NCBI GenBank assembly: GCA_030156615.1
Contig: JASGME010000007.1
Coordinates: 1-43,142 of the forward strand
Length of the DNA: 43,142 nucleotides
Direction: 5' to 3'
Origin: Candidatus Woesearchaeota archaeon
Lineage (GTDB): Archaea > Nanobdellota > Nanobdellia > Woesearchaeales > UBA119
Below, one piece after another: positions 9,286 through 16,407 of this stretch (its first letter is position 1; every line of letters starts with the position of its first letter). The notes under the pieces are model-generated. The model was given only the letters and a program-made list of their open reading frames with translations, ran no database searches and was not told the DNA's origin. A program made the translations under genes and the position numbers.

Positions 9286-10350
9286 CTAATTCGGAACACA
9301 CTTAAGACCTGAGCCGCAATGATAGCCAGTAGGACAGCCTGCCTGTCCTCCTACATAGGCTGCATAGCCCTTTGCGTAAACATTAAGATTGCTGTTGAAG
9401 GAAACTAGAGGAGTGCCAGCAGTATTAGTTATTAAAAAGTCTGCTCCGTCTGCTGCGGGAACACTCGCAAGCTGGTATATGCCTCCTGCAATGTAGCAGT
9501 TTGTTGTGCTCATTGCGAATCTGTCTGTTCCTCCGACATTTACTATAAATGAGTTTGTCAGCCCTGCTGGAGGGGAACTTGAGGTAGCCATTGTCGGGCA
9601 GAAAAATACAATGTCTCCATCATCATCAATAATTGCAACATTACTTCCAGAAACAGTTGTAATGCTATAGGTTGCCCCATCTATAACTACACCACAACTT
9701 CCTCTTCTCCAATATCCAGAATCACAGACAAAACCATTTAAAGATGCTCCACTAGCATAACATACATTATTATAAACGCAGTCAGAGGCAGCATTGCAAC
9801 ATGCAACATTATCTCCAGAACATGCCCCAACATCACCTATACAAGTTATTTTATATTCGTTAGCATCATCACCACAACAGGTTGTTGCTGCAACCTCCCC
9901 ACCAAGATTGAATCTTCCTAAACCAACCTTACATTGACAATCATTTGCATCTCCATCATAGTTTACATTATACATTAAAGCGCCATTAGGGGTGCAAGCA
10001 GTTCCAAAACAATCTCCGGGAGTATATGAATATTGATAAGTTCCGCTATCTTCATCATAGAAGCGCCATTGAAAGTAATAATCTCCTTCAACAGAGCAAA
10101 ACCTTGGAACATATCCTGTCTTAATGTTATATGAACAGGAATAGCCTCCTGAGCCATCGTGAGCATCGTTTGCAGGGTCTGTATTGCATACAGTGGTCCA
10201 ATCTACAATTACAGTAGTAATAGAAGTAGCGCCTCCTTGCCATATCTTTATTTGATAGTAGTCAGGAGCATTTGATACTGAATAAGTTCCTTTAATGATA
10301 AATAGGAATATGACAGCTATCAACCAAAGTTTATTCCAAGATTTATTCAT
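9286..10350 (-). CDS. Secreted Cys-rich CCGDD-motif protein, first gene of the surface operon
   Basis: This protein of 354 residues has a signal peptide (about 1-24, ending near KGTYS). The first half is rich in cysteine and carries CCGDDANEYK near residue 158, the same motif that recurs five times in the giant protein of this operon. The C-terminal half is a glycine- and alanine-rich beta region without long hydrophobic stretches, ending in a small Cys motif (CPTGYHCGSGLKCVPN). A TATA-like ctttataaa at 10379-10387 (read on the minus strand) stands about 30 bases upstream, and nothing on this strand precedes it, so it is probably the operon's first gene. Disulphide-stabilised exoprotein is the safe description; the binding partner and function are unknown. 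Confidence 0.8.
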   Translation of the reverse strand: MNKSWNKLWLIAVIFLFIIKGTYSVSNAPDYYQIKIWQGGATSITTVIVDWTTVCNTDPANDAHDGSGGYSCSYNIKTGYVPRFCSVEGDYYFQWRFYDEDSGTYQYSYTPGDCFGTACTPNGALMYNVNYDGDANDCQCKVGLGRFNLGGEVAATTCCGDDANEYKITCIGDVGACSGDNVACCNAASDCVYNNVCYASGASLNGFVCDSGYWRRGSCGVVIDGATYSITTVSGSNVAIIDDDGDIVFFCPTMATSSSPPAGLTNSFIVNVGGTDRFAMSTTNCYIAGGIYQLASVPAADGADFLITNTAGTPLVSFNSNLNVYAKGYAAYVGGQAGCPTGYHCGSGLKCVPN

Positions 10351-10492
10351 TTAACTCTTTTTAAACTCTGAATCTATTCTTTATAAAATTTGCTTTTAAA
10401 TTGTTCCAGAAATAATTCAAACATCTTTTCACAATAACATTTAATGTCTTTTTTCCAGACTTAATCTTGTCAATATATGCCATATCGATATT

Positions 10493-10533
10493 ATTGTCCA
10501 CATGATATATAAATTTTCTTTTTTGTGGACAAT
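10493..10533. promoter_or_regulatory. Perfect 10-base inverted repeat flanking a TATA box
   Basis: ATTGTCCACA (10493-10502) and TGTGGACAAT (10524-10533) are perfect inverted copies separated by 21 bases that contain TATATAAA. Centre-to-centre spacing is 31 bases, about three helical turns, as expected for two protein half-sites on one face of the DNA around a promoter. It lies between the divergent surface operon and the antitoxin gene and could control either. Confidence 0.55.
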
Positions 10534-10600
10534 TGTGTCATCTAAAAAGAACCAAAAGGGTTTTAGAAAATTTTATATAGACAAAAAATACCTAAGGTTT

Positions 10601-10798
10601 GTGGAACTTCAAAACATTGATAGAAGGCTTGAGAGGATTGAAAAAACTTTGAAGTTTATCCAGGAAAACATGGTTGATGTAGATGTGATTATTACAGAAG
10701 AAGAAAGAAGAATGCTTAATGAAAGTATAGAAAATGAGAAATCTGGAAATCTAGTTTCTTTGGAGGAAATTAAAAACGTTCGAAATAAAGCTAGATAA
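10601..10798 (+). CDS. RelB-like antitoxin without an adjacent toxin
   Basis: The reading frame is open from ATG 10502, but the first 33 codons read poorly as protein. GTG 10601 follows a TATA-like ttttatata (10571-10579) by about 25 bases, as in a leaderless archaeal gene. From there the product is 65 residues: a coiled N-terminal helix (IDRRLERIEKTLKFIQENM), then VDVDVIITEEE and a helix ending in LVSLEEIKNVRNKAR. The (D)AD/VDV-x-I(L/I)TEEE pattern with a C-terminal LEE(I/L)K helix is typical of short archaeal RelB/Phd-like antitoxins that wrap a RelE-type toxin. No toxin follows: the next 92 bases are non-coding and the next gene encodes a membrane protein. It may act on a toxin elsewhere, or be a relic. 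Confidence 0.55.
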   Translation: MELQNIDRRLERIEKTLKFIQENMVDVDVIITEEERRMLNESIENEKSGNLVSLEEIKNVRNKAR

Positions 10799-10827
10799 AC
10801 AACCTGAACACTTCCTTTCTAATTGCG

Positions 10828-10881
10828 ATAGCTTATTCTTTTTCTGGCAGGAACCAAAAGCTTTTTAACGAAATAAGCTAT
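10828..10881. repeat. Perfect 10-base inverted repeat around a TATA box
   Basis: ATAGCTTATT (10828-10837) and AATAAGCTAT (10872-10881) are perfect inverted copies with a 34-base spacer containing ctttttaac (a TATA-like element) before the gene at 10891. It could be an operator pair or, as RNA, the terminator stem of the antitoxin transcript. Confidence 0.5.
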
Positions 10882-10890
10882 GAATAAGGT

Positions 10891-11586
10891 ATGCTAAAAA
10901 CTAATGAAATATCTGCAATTGCAGTAACGATATTAATAATTGGCTTAATAATTGGATTCAATGATGGGAGGGCGACATCAAGCATTGATCAATACTGGAT
11001 TAATAACTTAATGATTTGTTTTTTAGCAGTTTTCATCTCAATATCATTAAGGATAGGATTTCAAAAAATGATGGGGAGAAAGTTGGGTTTTGATGCAGAA
11101 TTCAAAACAAATTATATAGGGCTTTTTTTAGGCATATTTACTGCATTCCTGTTCAATGGTCTTGCATATCTCTTCGTGCCGGGAGGAACAAGACTTAAGG
11201 AGAAGGAAGAGATGCATATAGGCAGTCATCCATACATTAAGCGATCTAAGTTTGCTGCTGTTTCTGCATCCGGCTGGGTTGCTACATTAATTATTTTAAT
11301 CATCTCAACGATTTTATCATTCTCTTTTGAAAATCTTTTTATTGAAAAGATGATGCTGACAAATGCTCTTTTATTAATCTATTTCTTAATACCATTGCCC
11401 CCTGAGAGCGATGCCTTCTACATTGCATTCTGGTCAAGGACCTTCTACATATTTCTTCTTGCTTTATCACTTACAATCTCAATCTCTATATTTTTCATGC
11501 CATTGGCAATATCTATAATTTTCTCTCTTGTCTTGGGAGCTTTAGCAACATATCTTTTCTATAGCAAGATAGAATCAAAATCTTAG
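10891..11586 (+). CDS. M50 (site-2 protease)-like membrane protein lacking the HExxH motif
   Basis: The protein has 231 residues with about six hydrophobic helices. The layout follows archaeal M50 family proteins. The segment G-R-K-L-G-F-D-A-E-F (62-71) normally follows the zinc motif at fixed distance. A later SASGWVATLII stretch matches the usual AGPxxNI helix. IPLPPESDAF (about 166) sits where PxxxDG is expected. At the place of HExxH this protein has R54-I-G-F-Q58, so both zinc histidines and the glutamate are absent. By analogy with inactive rhomboids it would be a non-proteolytic membrane protein that binds substrates. The family assignment rests on pattern memory and is moderate. Its 3' end overlaps the convergent pelA gene by 12 bases. 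Confidence 0.6.
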   Translation: MLKTNEISAIAVTILIIGLIIGFNDGRATSSIDQYWINNLMICFLAVFISISLRIGFQKMMGRKLGFDAEFKTNYIGLFLGIFTAFLFNGLAYLFVPGGTRLKEKEEMHIGSHPYIKRSKFAAVSASGWVATLIILIISTILSFSFENLFIEKMMLTNALLLIYFLIPLPPESDAFYIAFWSRTFYIFLLALSLTISISIFFMPLAISIIFSLVLGALATYLFYSKIESKS

Positions 11587-12594
11587 AATTGCTCCTATGC
11601 CTCCTAAAGATCTTAGAATCCTTTTAGGTTCTTCGCATTCTATTATATGGGCCTCTCCTTTCATCCCTTCAACAAGATTTATTAGTTCTTCAACAGAAGA
11701 TGATTCATCAGAGAAGAGCATATCCTCGTTAATAATCAGCTTTTCTATTGCCCCAATCTGTGCCTTTTCATAGACTTCTTGGAGGCCATAAGCAGCCTTC
11801 TCTCCTTTTGAGATATTAAGAAGCAAGGATTGCACTAATTCATTTTCTTGCATAAGCCTCTGCTCTTTAATAACTTCCTGAATCTCGCTTCTCTTCAATA
11901 ATTCTGCTATGCCTCTCTCACCGGGATTAAATGCATGTGCAAAAATAACCTTTGAAAAGAAAGCCTTGGATTCTAATTCTTTCTTAAGTTCATCGTTGTA
12001 AAATCCGGGACTGGCACAGATAATATTATCCGGCTTAATTTCTTCAACTTTTTTCTCAAGAAAAGATGCAATTGTTTTATAGAAATTCTCTTTCTCTTCT
12101 AATGCATCCTTCTTGGCCACATCTCCTTTTAACTCATCTATGATTGAATAGCCTTTGTTTGTAATTAATGCAATGGTTGCATCTTCCCTGTCAAAAACTA
12201 ATGCTAATGCCTTATACTCAGTTCTTTGTTCTGCTTTCTTAAGTCTTTCAATCTGAAAGTTCTTCCAATGTCTTTTCTTTATTCCAAGCTCTTTATTCGG
12301 GATTATTGTTAAGGAATGATAACTTCCTACTGGAATGTCTTCATGCTCTGAGACAATCTTGCCGAGAAGTCTTAGAGAATCTTCATTCAATTCTTTTTTC
12401 TCTAATTCAATCTTGGCAAAGAGGCTCTTCTTAATCTGCTTTTCATTATCATCGCCTATCTTAATCTTTCTTGTTGTTAGTCCAGAAACAATATCATTTG
12501 GCTCAACAATCTTATAGATATCAATTAAATCTTCCATATTTTGAGGCAGGAGTTTCACAAAGCCCTGTTTTAGATTAAGCTCAAGAATTCTCAT
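11575..12594 (-). CDS. pelA: Pelota (Dom34/PelA), ribosome rescue factor
   Basis: This protein of 339 residues has the usual length of archaeal Pelota. Domains in order: N-terminal Sm-like domain (about 1-125, starting MRILELNLKQGFVKLLPQN); central eRF1-like domain (about 130-255, with ALALVFDREDATIALI and the PGFYNDEL segment); and C-terminal eRF1_3 domain (about 260-339), ending in the hallmark RSLGGIGAILRF. Pelota enters the A site of stalled ribosomes with aEF1A and, with ABCE1, splits them for no-go and non-stop decay. It also replaces Hbs1-dependent recycling in archaea. It lacks the GGQ of class I release factors, as expected. The ATG overlaps the end of the upstream DJ-1/PfpI gene by 14 bases, so the two are probably translationally coupled. 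Confidence 0.93.
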   Translation of the reverse strand: MRILELNLKQGFVKLLPQNMEDLIDIYKIVEPNDIVSGLTTRKIKIGDDNEKQIKKSLFAKIELEKKELNEDSLRLLGKIVSEHEDIPVGSYHSLTIIPNKELGIKKRHWKNFQIERLKKAEQRTEYKALALVFDREDATIALITNKGYSIIDELKGDVAKKDALEEKENFYKTIASFLEKKVEEIKPDNIICASPGFYNDELKKELESKAFFSKVIFAHAFNPGERGIAELLKRSEIQEVIKEQRLMQENELVQSLLLNISKGEKAAYGLQEVYEKAQIGAIEKLIINEDMLFSDESSSVEELINLVEGMKGEAHIIECEEPKRILRSLGGIGAILRF

Positions 12595-13114
12595 TCTTTT
12601 CCATTCTCTTTAACTCGTTCAATAATGCTTTTCCAAATTTCTCTGCACTCCCTGCACTGTTTGCAGTTATAATATTGCCATCCTGAACAACATCCAGTTC
12701 AACAAGATTTACTTTATTTCTTAAAAAAGACTGTCTTGATATTTCATTCTGAAAGACGGTTGCATTCTTTTTATATAAGGCTCCTGCCTCTGCCAAAAGA
12801 ACAGGGGCTATGCATATTGCACCGATGAGCTTCTTCTGTTCATATGCATTAACTGCAATTCTCGCAACAACTGGATAGTTTAGAAGTGTTAAAGCACCTG
12901 ATCCTCCTATGAAGATTATTGCATCGTATTCATCAAGATGTATGTCATAGAGAGATTTTTTAATCTCAACACTGCTTCCATTAATGCCTCTTGCAATTCC
13001 TTTTTCAATAGAAGAGACATCGCATTCTATTCCTTCCTTCTCAAGAATGCGTTTAGGGACATCAAGCTCTTCATCCCTGTAGTTCTGCTGAGCTATAATA
13101 AAAAGGGCCTTCAT
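12581..13114 (-). CDS. DJ-1/PfpI family protein
   Basis: This protein of 177 residues has the Rossmann-like class I glutamine amidotransferase fold. MKALFIIAQQNYRDEEL opens the first strand with the acidic residue (E15/E16) that supports the nucleophile. IIFIGGSGAL follows at about 66-75, and GAIC101IAPVLLAEAG is the nucleophile elbow, in the form typical of DJ-1 relatives. Members act as glyoxalase/deglycase-like enzymes, chaperones or, less often, proteases; the sequence does not decide between these. The usual histidine right after the cysteine in PfpI proteases (CHGP) is replaced by isoleucine, which argues against the protease type. It is followed by overlapping pelA, a neighbourhood suggesting shared expression rather than a shared pathway. 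Confidence 0.85.
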   Translation of the reverse strand: MKALFIIAQQNYRDEELDVPKRILEKEGIECDVSSIEKGIARGINGSSVEIKKSLYDIHLDEYDAIIFIGGSGALTLLNYPVVARIAVNAYEQKKLIGAICIAPVLLAEAGALYKKNATVFQNEISRQSFLRNKVNLVELDVVQDGNIITANSAGSAEKFGKALLNELKRMEKNENS

Positions 13115-13160
13115 CTTTACCTGTTTGAAATCTTAAGAAGTTAGATTATTTAAAACTTAC

Positions 13161-14600
13161 TTAATATGTCTTAGCAGCATAAACATAATAATCTGCATCA
13201 TTGCCACAGATTATGCATTTCTTTCCTTTAGCATCGTAATTAGAAATAAAAAGAGGTTTTGCACCTCCTGAGATTTCTTTTAGATTCTCTTCGCATCTAA
13301 CATTCTTGCACAAAGGGATTTCAACAATCTTCTTTGCCTTAATCAATTTCAAGAAATCCTTTTTTGTCTCTGCTTTCTCAATATTATTGTTCAAAAGTGA
13401 TTCTGCATTTTTAAACAATTCATTATGAATTTCTTCTAATGTTTCACTGATTGCCTTCTTCAAATCGGCTTCTTTAACCACTCTTTTCTCAAAGGTATTT
13501 CTCTTTACAAGGGTAACCTCCTGATTCTTTAGTTCTCTCTGTCCCAGTTCAAGCCTTATTGGAATTCCTTTTAGCTCCCAATCATAGAACTTTTCTCCTG
13601 TTGTTATATAATCTCTTGTATCAACAATTGGAGAGAATTCAGCGAGTATTTTCTTCAGTTCATGAGCCTTCTTCAACAAATCATCATCAATGCCAGAGGC
13701 AATAGGAACGATAACAATTTTGTTCTCTGCAAGTCTTGGAGGGATAACCAAGCCCCTGTTGTCAGAATGAACAACAAACATAACACCGAGCATCCTTGTT
13801 GAGATTGCATATGTGTTCTGCCAAACATACTGTCTGTTGCCATTCTTATCCAAAAAACTAATATTATATGCCTTGGCGAAGTTCTGTCCGTCATGATGAA
13901 AGGATGGTCCCTCTAATGCTCTTCCATTCTGAATATAATAATGAAATTTCTCTGTGAAAACTGCTCCTGCAAACTTTTCATTCTCTGTCTTTCTTCCATA
14001 GAGGCCGGGCAATGCCATCAATTCCTCGCAACACTTTTGATATATCTGCTTCAATATCTTTCCTTCTGCCAAAGCCTCCTTTTCCGTGGCAAAGGCACTA
14101 TGTCCTTCATTCCAAAGGAATTCTCTAGTCCTGAAGAAGGGAACTGGATTTTTGAATTCCCATCTCACCGCATTATTCCATTGATTTAGCCTTAAAGGAA
14201 GATCTCTCCAAGATCTTATCCATTTTGCATATGATTCGTACATAATTGTTTCACTTGTAGGCCGGACAGCAAGCCTCTCACTCAGCTTTCTATTCCCAGC
14301 TTCAGTAACCCAGGCAACCTCAGGAGAAAATCCTTCTAGATGCTCCTTTTCTTTCTCAAAAGAGGATTGTGGTATAAAAACAGGGAAATAGGCATCTTCA
14401 ATACCTGCTTCTTTGAAATCCTTGTCTATAGATTCCTTAATTTTTTCCCATATCGCATAAGATCGAGGCCTAAGAATCATACAACCAGATACAGATGAAT
14501 AATCGGCAAGCTCTGCTTTTAGAATTAGCTCCTGATACCATTGACTAAAATTTTCCTCTTTCTTAACAGATATGCCTTTTGACACTCCTACAGGACTCAT
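13161..14600 (-). CDS. proS: Prolyl-tRNA synthetase, archaeal/eukaryotic type
   Basis: This class II enzyme of 479 residues charges tRNA-Pro. Class II motif 1 is around YFPVFIPQSSF; motif 2 is RWEFKNPVPFFRTREFLWNEGH (about 145-167), typical of the archaeal ProRS form without the bacterial inserted editing domain. The anticodon-binding domain is around KIVIVPIASG to the RNTFEKRVV segment. The C-terminal zinc-binding domain has cysteines in LCKNVRC and KKCIICGND, and the chain ends in YVYAAKTY, the conserved aromatic C-terminus of this type. ATG 14600 is 25-30 bases after a TATA box (14625-14636 on the minus strand), so a leaderless start is likely. A short inverted repeat GAGAA-AG-TTCTC (14609-14620) sits between them. 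Confidence 0.96.
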   Translation of the reverse strand: MSPVGVSKGISVKKEENFSQWYQELILKAELADYSSVSGCMILRPRSYAIWEKIKESIDKDFKEAGIEDAYFPVFIPQSSFEKEKEHLEGFSPEVAWVTEAGNRKLSERLAVRPTSETIMYESYAKWIRSWRDLPLRLNQWNNAVRWEFKNPVPFFRTREFLWNEGHSAFATEKEALAEGKILKQIYQKCCEELMALPGLYGRKTENEKFAGAVFTEKFHYYIQNGRALEGPSFHHDGQNFAKAYNISFLDKNGNRQYVWQNTYAISTRMLGVMFVVHSDNRGLVIPPRLAENKIVIVPIASGIDDDLLKKAHELKKILAEFSPIVDTRDYITTGEKFYDWELKGIPIRLELGQRELKNQEVTLVKRNTFEKRVVKEADLKKAISETLEEIHNELFKNAESLLNNNIEKAETKKDFLKLIKAKKIVEIPLCKNVRCEENLKEISGGAKPLFISNYDAKGKKCIICGNDADYYVYAAKTY

Positions 14601-14766
14601 ATTAAGCAGAGAAAGTTCTCAGTTGATATTTAAAACCTTCGATTGTAAGGATTAATCCAAAACAGCCAAAAAACGAAACATTTAAATATGATGGATGCTT
14701 CCATTTAAAAAGATATCGTAATATTTAAATTTATATTTGATTTTTCATACGAGAAGGAGGGTTAAA
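14601..14766. promoter_or_regulatory. Divergent promoter region of proS and tfb
   Basis: The minus-strand TATA gttttaaatatc (14625-14636) serves proS. The plus-strand TATA atatttaaatttatat (14721-14736) serves tfb, whose leader carries an unusually good Shine-Dalgarno sequence, aggagg (14755-14760), 6 bases before ATG 14767. Most neighbouring genes look leaderless, so tfb stands out. Confidence 0.7.
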
Positions 14767-15693
14767 ATGGAGGATCAACAACATTACATAAGAAGATGTC
14801 CGGAATGTGGCAGCGTAAATCTCTTTTACAATAAAGAAAGAGGGGAGATTATTTGTAAGGATTGTGGCCTTGTTATTGAAGACAAGATGATTGATTTTTC
14901 TCAGGAATGGCGCGATTTTGAAGATGATGACAAAGGAGGCGTAAAAAGAGGAGGAGCCCCTATGACCTATACACAGTATGACAGAGGCTTAGGCACCGAG
15001 ATAGGAAGAAAATCAGACATCTCGAAATTTTCAAGCAAGGCAAGAAACAAGTTTTTCAGGCTTAGGAAATGGCAATACAGGATAAGCACTGCAATTGAGA
15101 GAAATCTAAAATTAGCTCTTGCTGAATTGAAGCGTGTTTCATCTTATCTAAAGCTTCCTGCCTCTGTTGAAGAGGAGGCTGCAAGGATTTATACTCAGGC
15201 TGTTCAAAGGGGACTTGTCAGGGGCAGAAGTATGGAATCTGTTGTAGCCGGATCTCTCTATGCTGCATGCAGAAGACATGAGGTTCCTAGGACGCTTGAT
15301 GAACTTTCTGAGGCATCAGGAATAGATAAGAAAGAGATAGGCAGGACATACAGATTTATAACAAGGGAGCTTGAAATCAAGATATTGCCATCAAATCCTG
15401 TTGATTATCTTGCAAGGTTTGTCTCTTCTCTAAAGCTTTCTCCTGAAACGCAGTCATTGGCTGTTGAAGTTCTTAATAAGGCACAGAAAGCAGAATTGAC
15501 TTCTGGAAGAGGCCCAACAGGGATTGCAGCAGCAGCATTATATGTTGCCGCTCTAATAAATGGAGAGAAAAGAACGCAAAGAGAGGTTGCAGATGTGGCA
15601 GGGGTTACAGAGGTTACAATAAGGAACAGATACAAAGAGCTATTAGAAAAGCTGAATCTTGAGAAGGAAATCAAGAAGGTAAAGAAGAAATAA
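14767..15693 (+). CDS. tfb: Transcription initiation factor TFB
   Basis: The ORF is open from 14737, but ATG 14767 follows a strong SD (aggagg), giving 308 residues, the usual TFB length. The N-terminal zinc ribbon uses C11, C14, C30 and C33 (CPEC...CKDCG). The B-reader/B-linker segment follows (FSQEWRDFEDDDKG, then a Gly/Arg-rich part). Two cyclin repeats follow (about 105-190 and 200-290), with the recurrent (G)R..ESV(V)AGSLYAACR and GPTGIAAAALYVAAL helices, and an HTH (REVADVAGVTEVTIRNRYKEL) that reads the BRE next to TATA. TFB recruits RNA polymerase to TBP-bound promoters. Only one copy is seen in the window. Confidence 0.97.
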   Translation: MEDQQHYIRRCPECGSVNLFYNKERGEIICKDCGLVIEDKMIDFSQEWRDFEDDDKGGVKRGGAPMTYTQYDRGLGTEIGRKSDISKFSSKARNKFFRLRKWQYRISTAIERNLKLALAELKRVSSYLKLPASVEEEAARIYTQAVQRGLVRGRSMESVVAGSLYAACRRHEVPRTLDELSEASGIDKKEIGRTYRFITRELEIKILPSNPVDYLARFVSSLKLSPETQSLAVEVLNKAQKAELTSGRGPTGIAAAALYVAALINGEKRTQREVADVAGVTEVTIRNRYKELLEKLNLEKEIKKVKKK

Positions 15694-15754
15694 TTCAATT
15701 ATCACTCAAAAGGAATAAAGAACATATTTAAATTTGGTTGAGAAAAGTAATTAT

Positions 15755-16387
15755 ATGCAACCAACTGGCAGTGAATTTCCTTGGCTTCTCGCAATATTAG
15801 GGATAGTTTTGTTCTCCTTTGCATATTACATTGCTAAGAAGGATATTGCGAAGAAAAAAATAAATGATCCTGAGAACATAACATTGCTATATTTCCTAAA
15901 GAGCATTAACCTCATCTGGCTTGATGTTATTCTTCTTTTCTTCCTGCTTGAGGTAAATGCCCATGAAGCATTTAATGTACCTCCTGCCCTGTCTTATTTA
16001 ATCTTCATAAGCTTAATAATCATCCAGATGGTCTTTCACGAGGCAAGCTATCGTGGACAGAGGCGTGATGCAATCGCAACGATAAAATCATCGCATGAGA
16101 TAAAGAATAAGATGCTTGAAAATTCTGAAAACGAATTAAAGTCGCACATAATTGATAAAAATCTTGCTTATCTTGAAAAATTCGCTGAACAATACAAGAT
16201 TGAAGGGATGAATAAAGTTATTAATTCAATAAAGGAATACAAGAAGAATCCAGAGACAAAGGAAAAGATAAATCTGAGGAACAATATAATAAAGGTTATA
16301 ATAACGCTAGGGGGGCACAGGGATAAGAGACATTTCAATTATGCAATCTATGCATTAAAGAATATTCTAGATTATATTGAAAAATGA
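15755..16387 (+). CDS. Membrane protein with three helices and a cytoplasmic helical domain
   Basis: The frame opens at TTG 15734, but that lies in a TATA box (catatttaaatt, 15723-15734). ATG 15755 is about 25 bases downstream and is the likely leaderless start, giving 210 residues. Helices are seen at about 10-27 (WLLAILGIVLFSFAYYI), 50-67 and 78-95. The remainder (about 100-210) is charged and helical (SSHEIKNKML..., ending in HRDKRHFNYAIYALKNILDYIEK) and should face the cytoplasm. I do not recognise the family. It lies tail-to-tail with thrS, 20 bases apart, so genomic context gives no function. Confidence 0.75.
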   Translation: MQPTGSEFPWLLAILGIVLFSFAYYIAKKDIAKKKINDPENITLLYFLKSINLIWLDVILLFFLLEVNAHEAFNVPPALSYLIFISLIIIQMVFHEASYRGQRRDAIATIKSSHEIKNKMLENSENELKSHIIDKNLAYLEKFAEQYKIEGMNKVINSIKEYKKNPETKEKINLRNNIIKVIITLGGHRDKRHFNYAIYALKNILDYIEK

Positions 16388-16407
16388 ATAAAAAAGAAGA
16401 AAAATAA

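Noticed and set aside
10799-10890. A toxin gene directly after the RelB-like antitoxin
   Set aside because: All frames are short or interrupted; the region holds an inverted repeat and a TATA-like element only.
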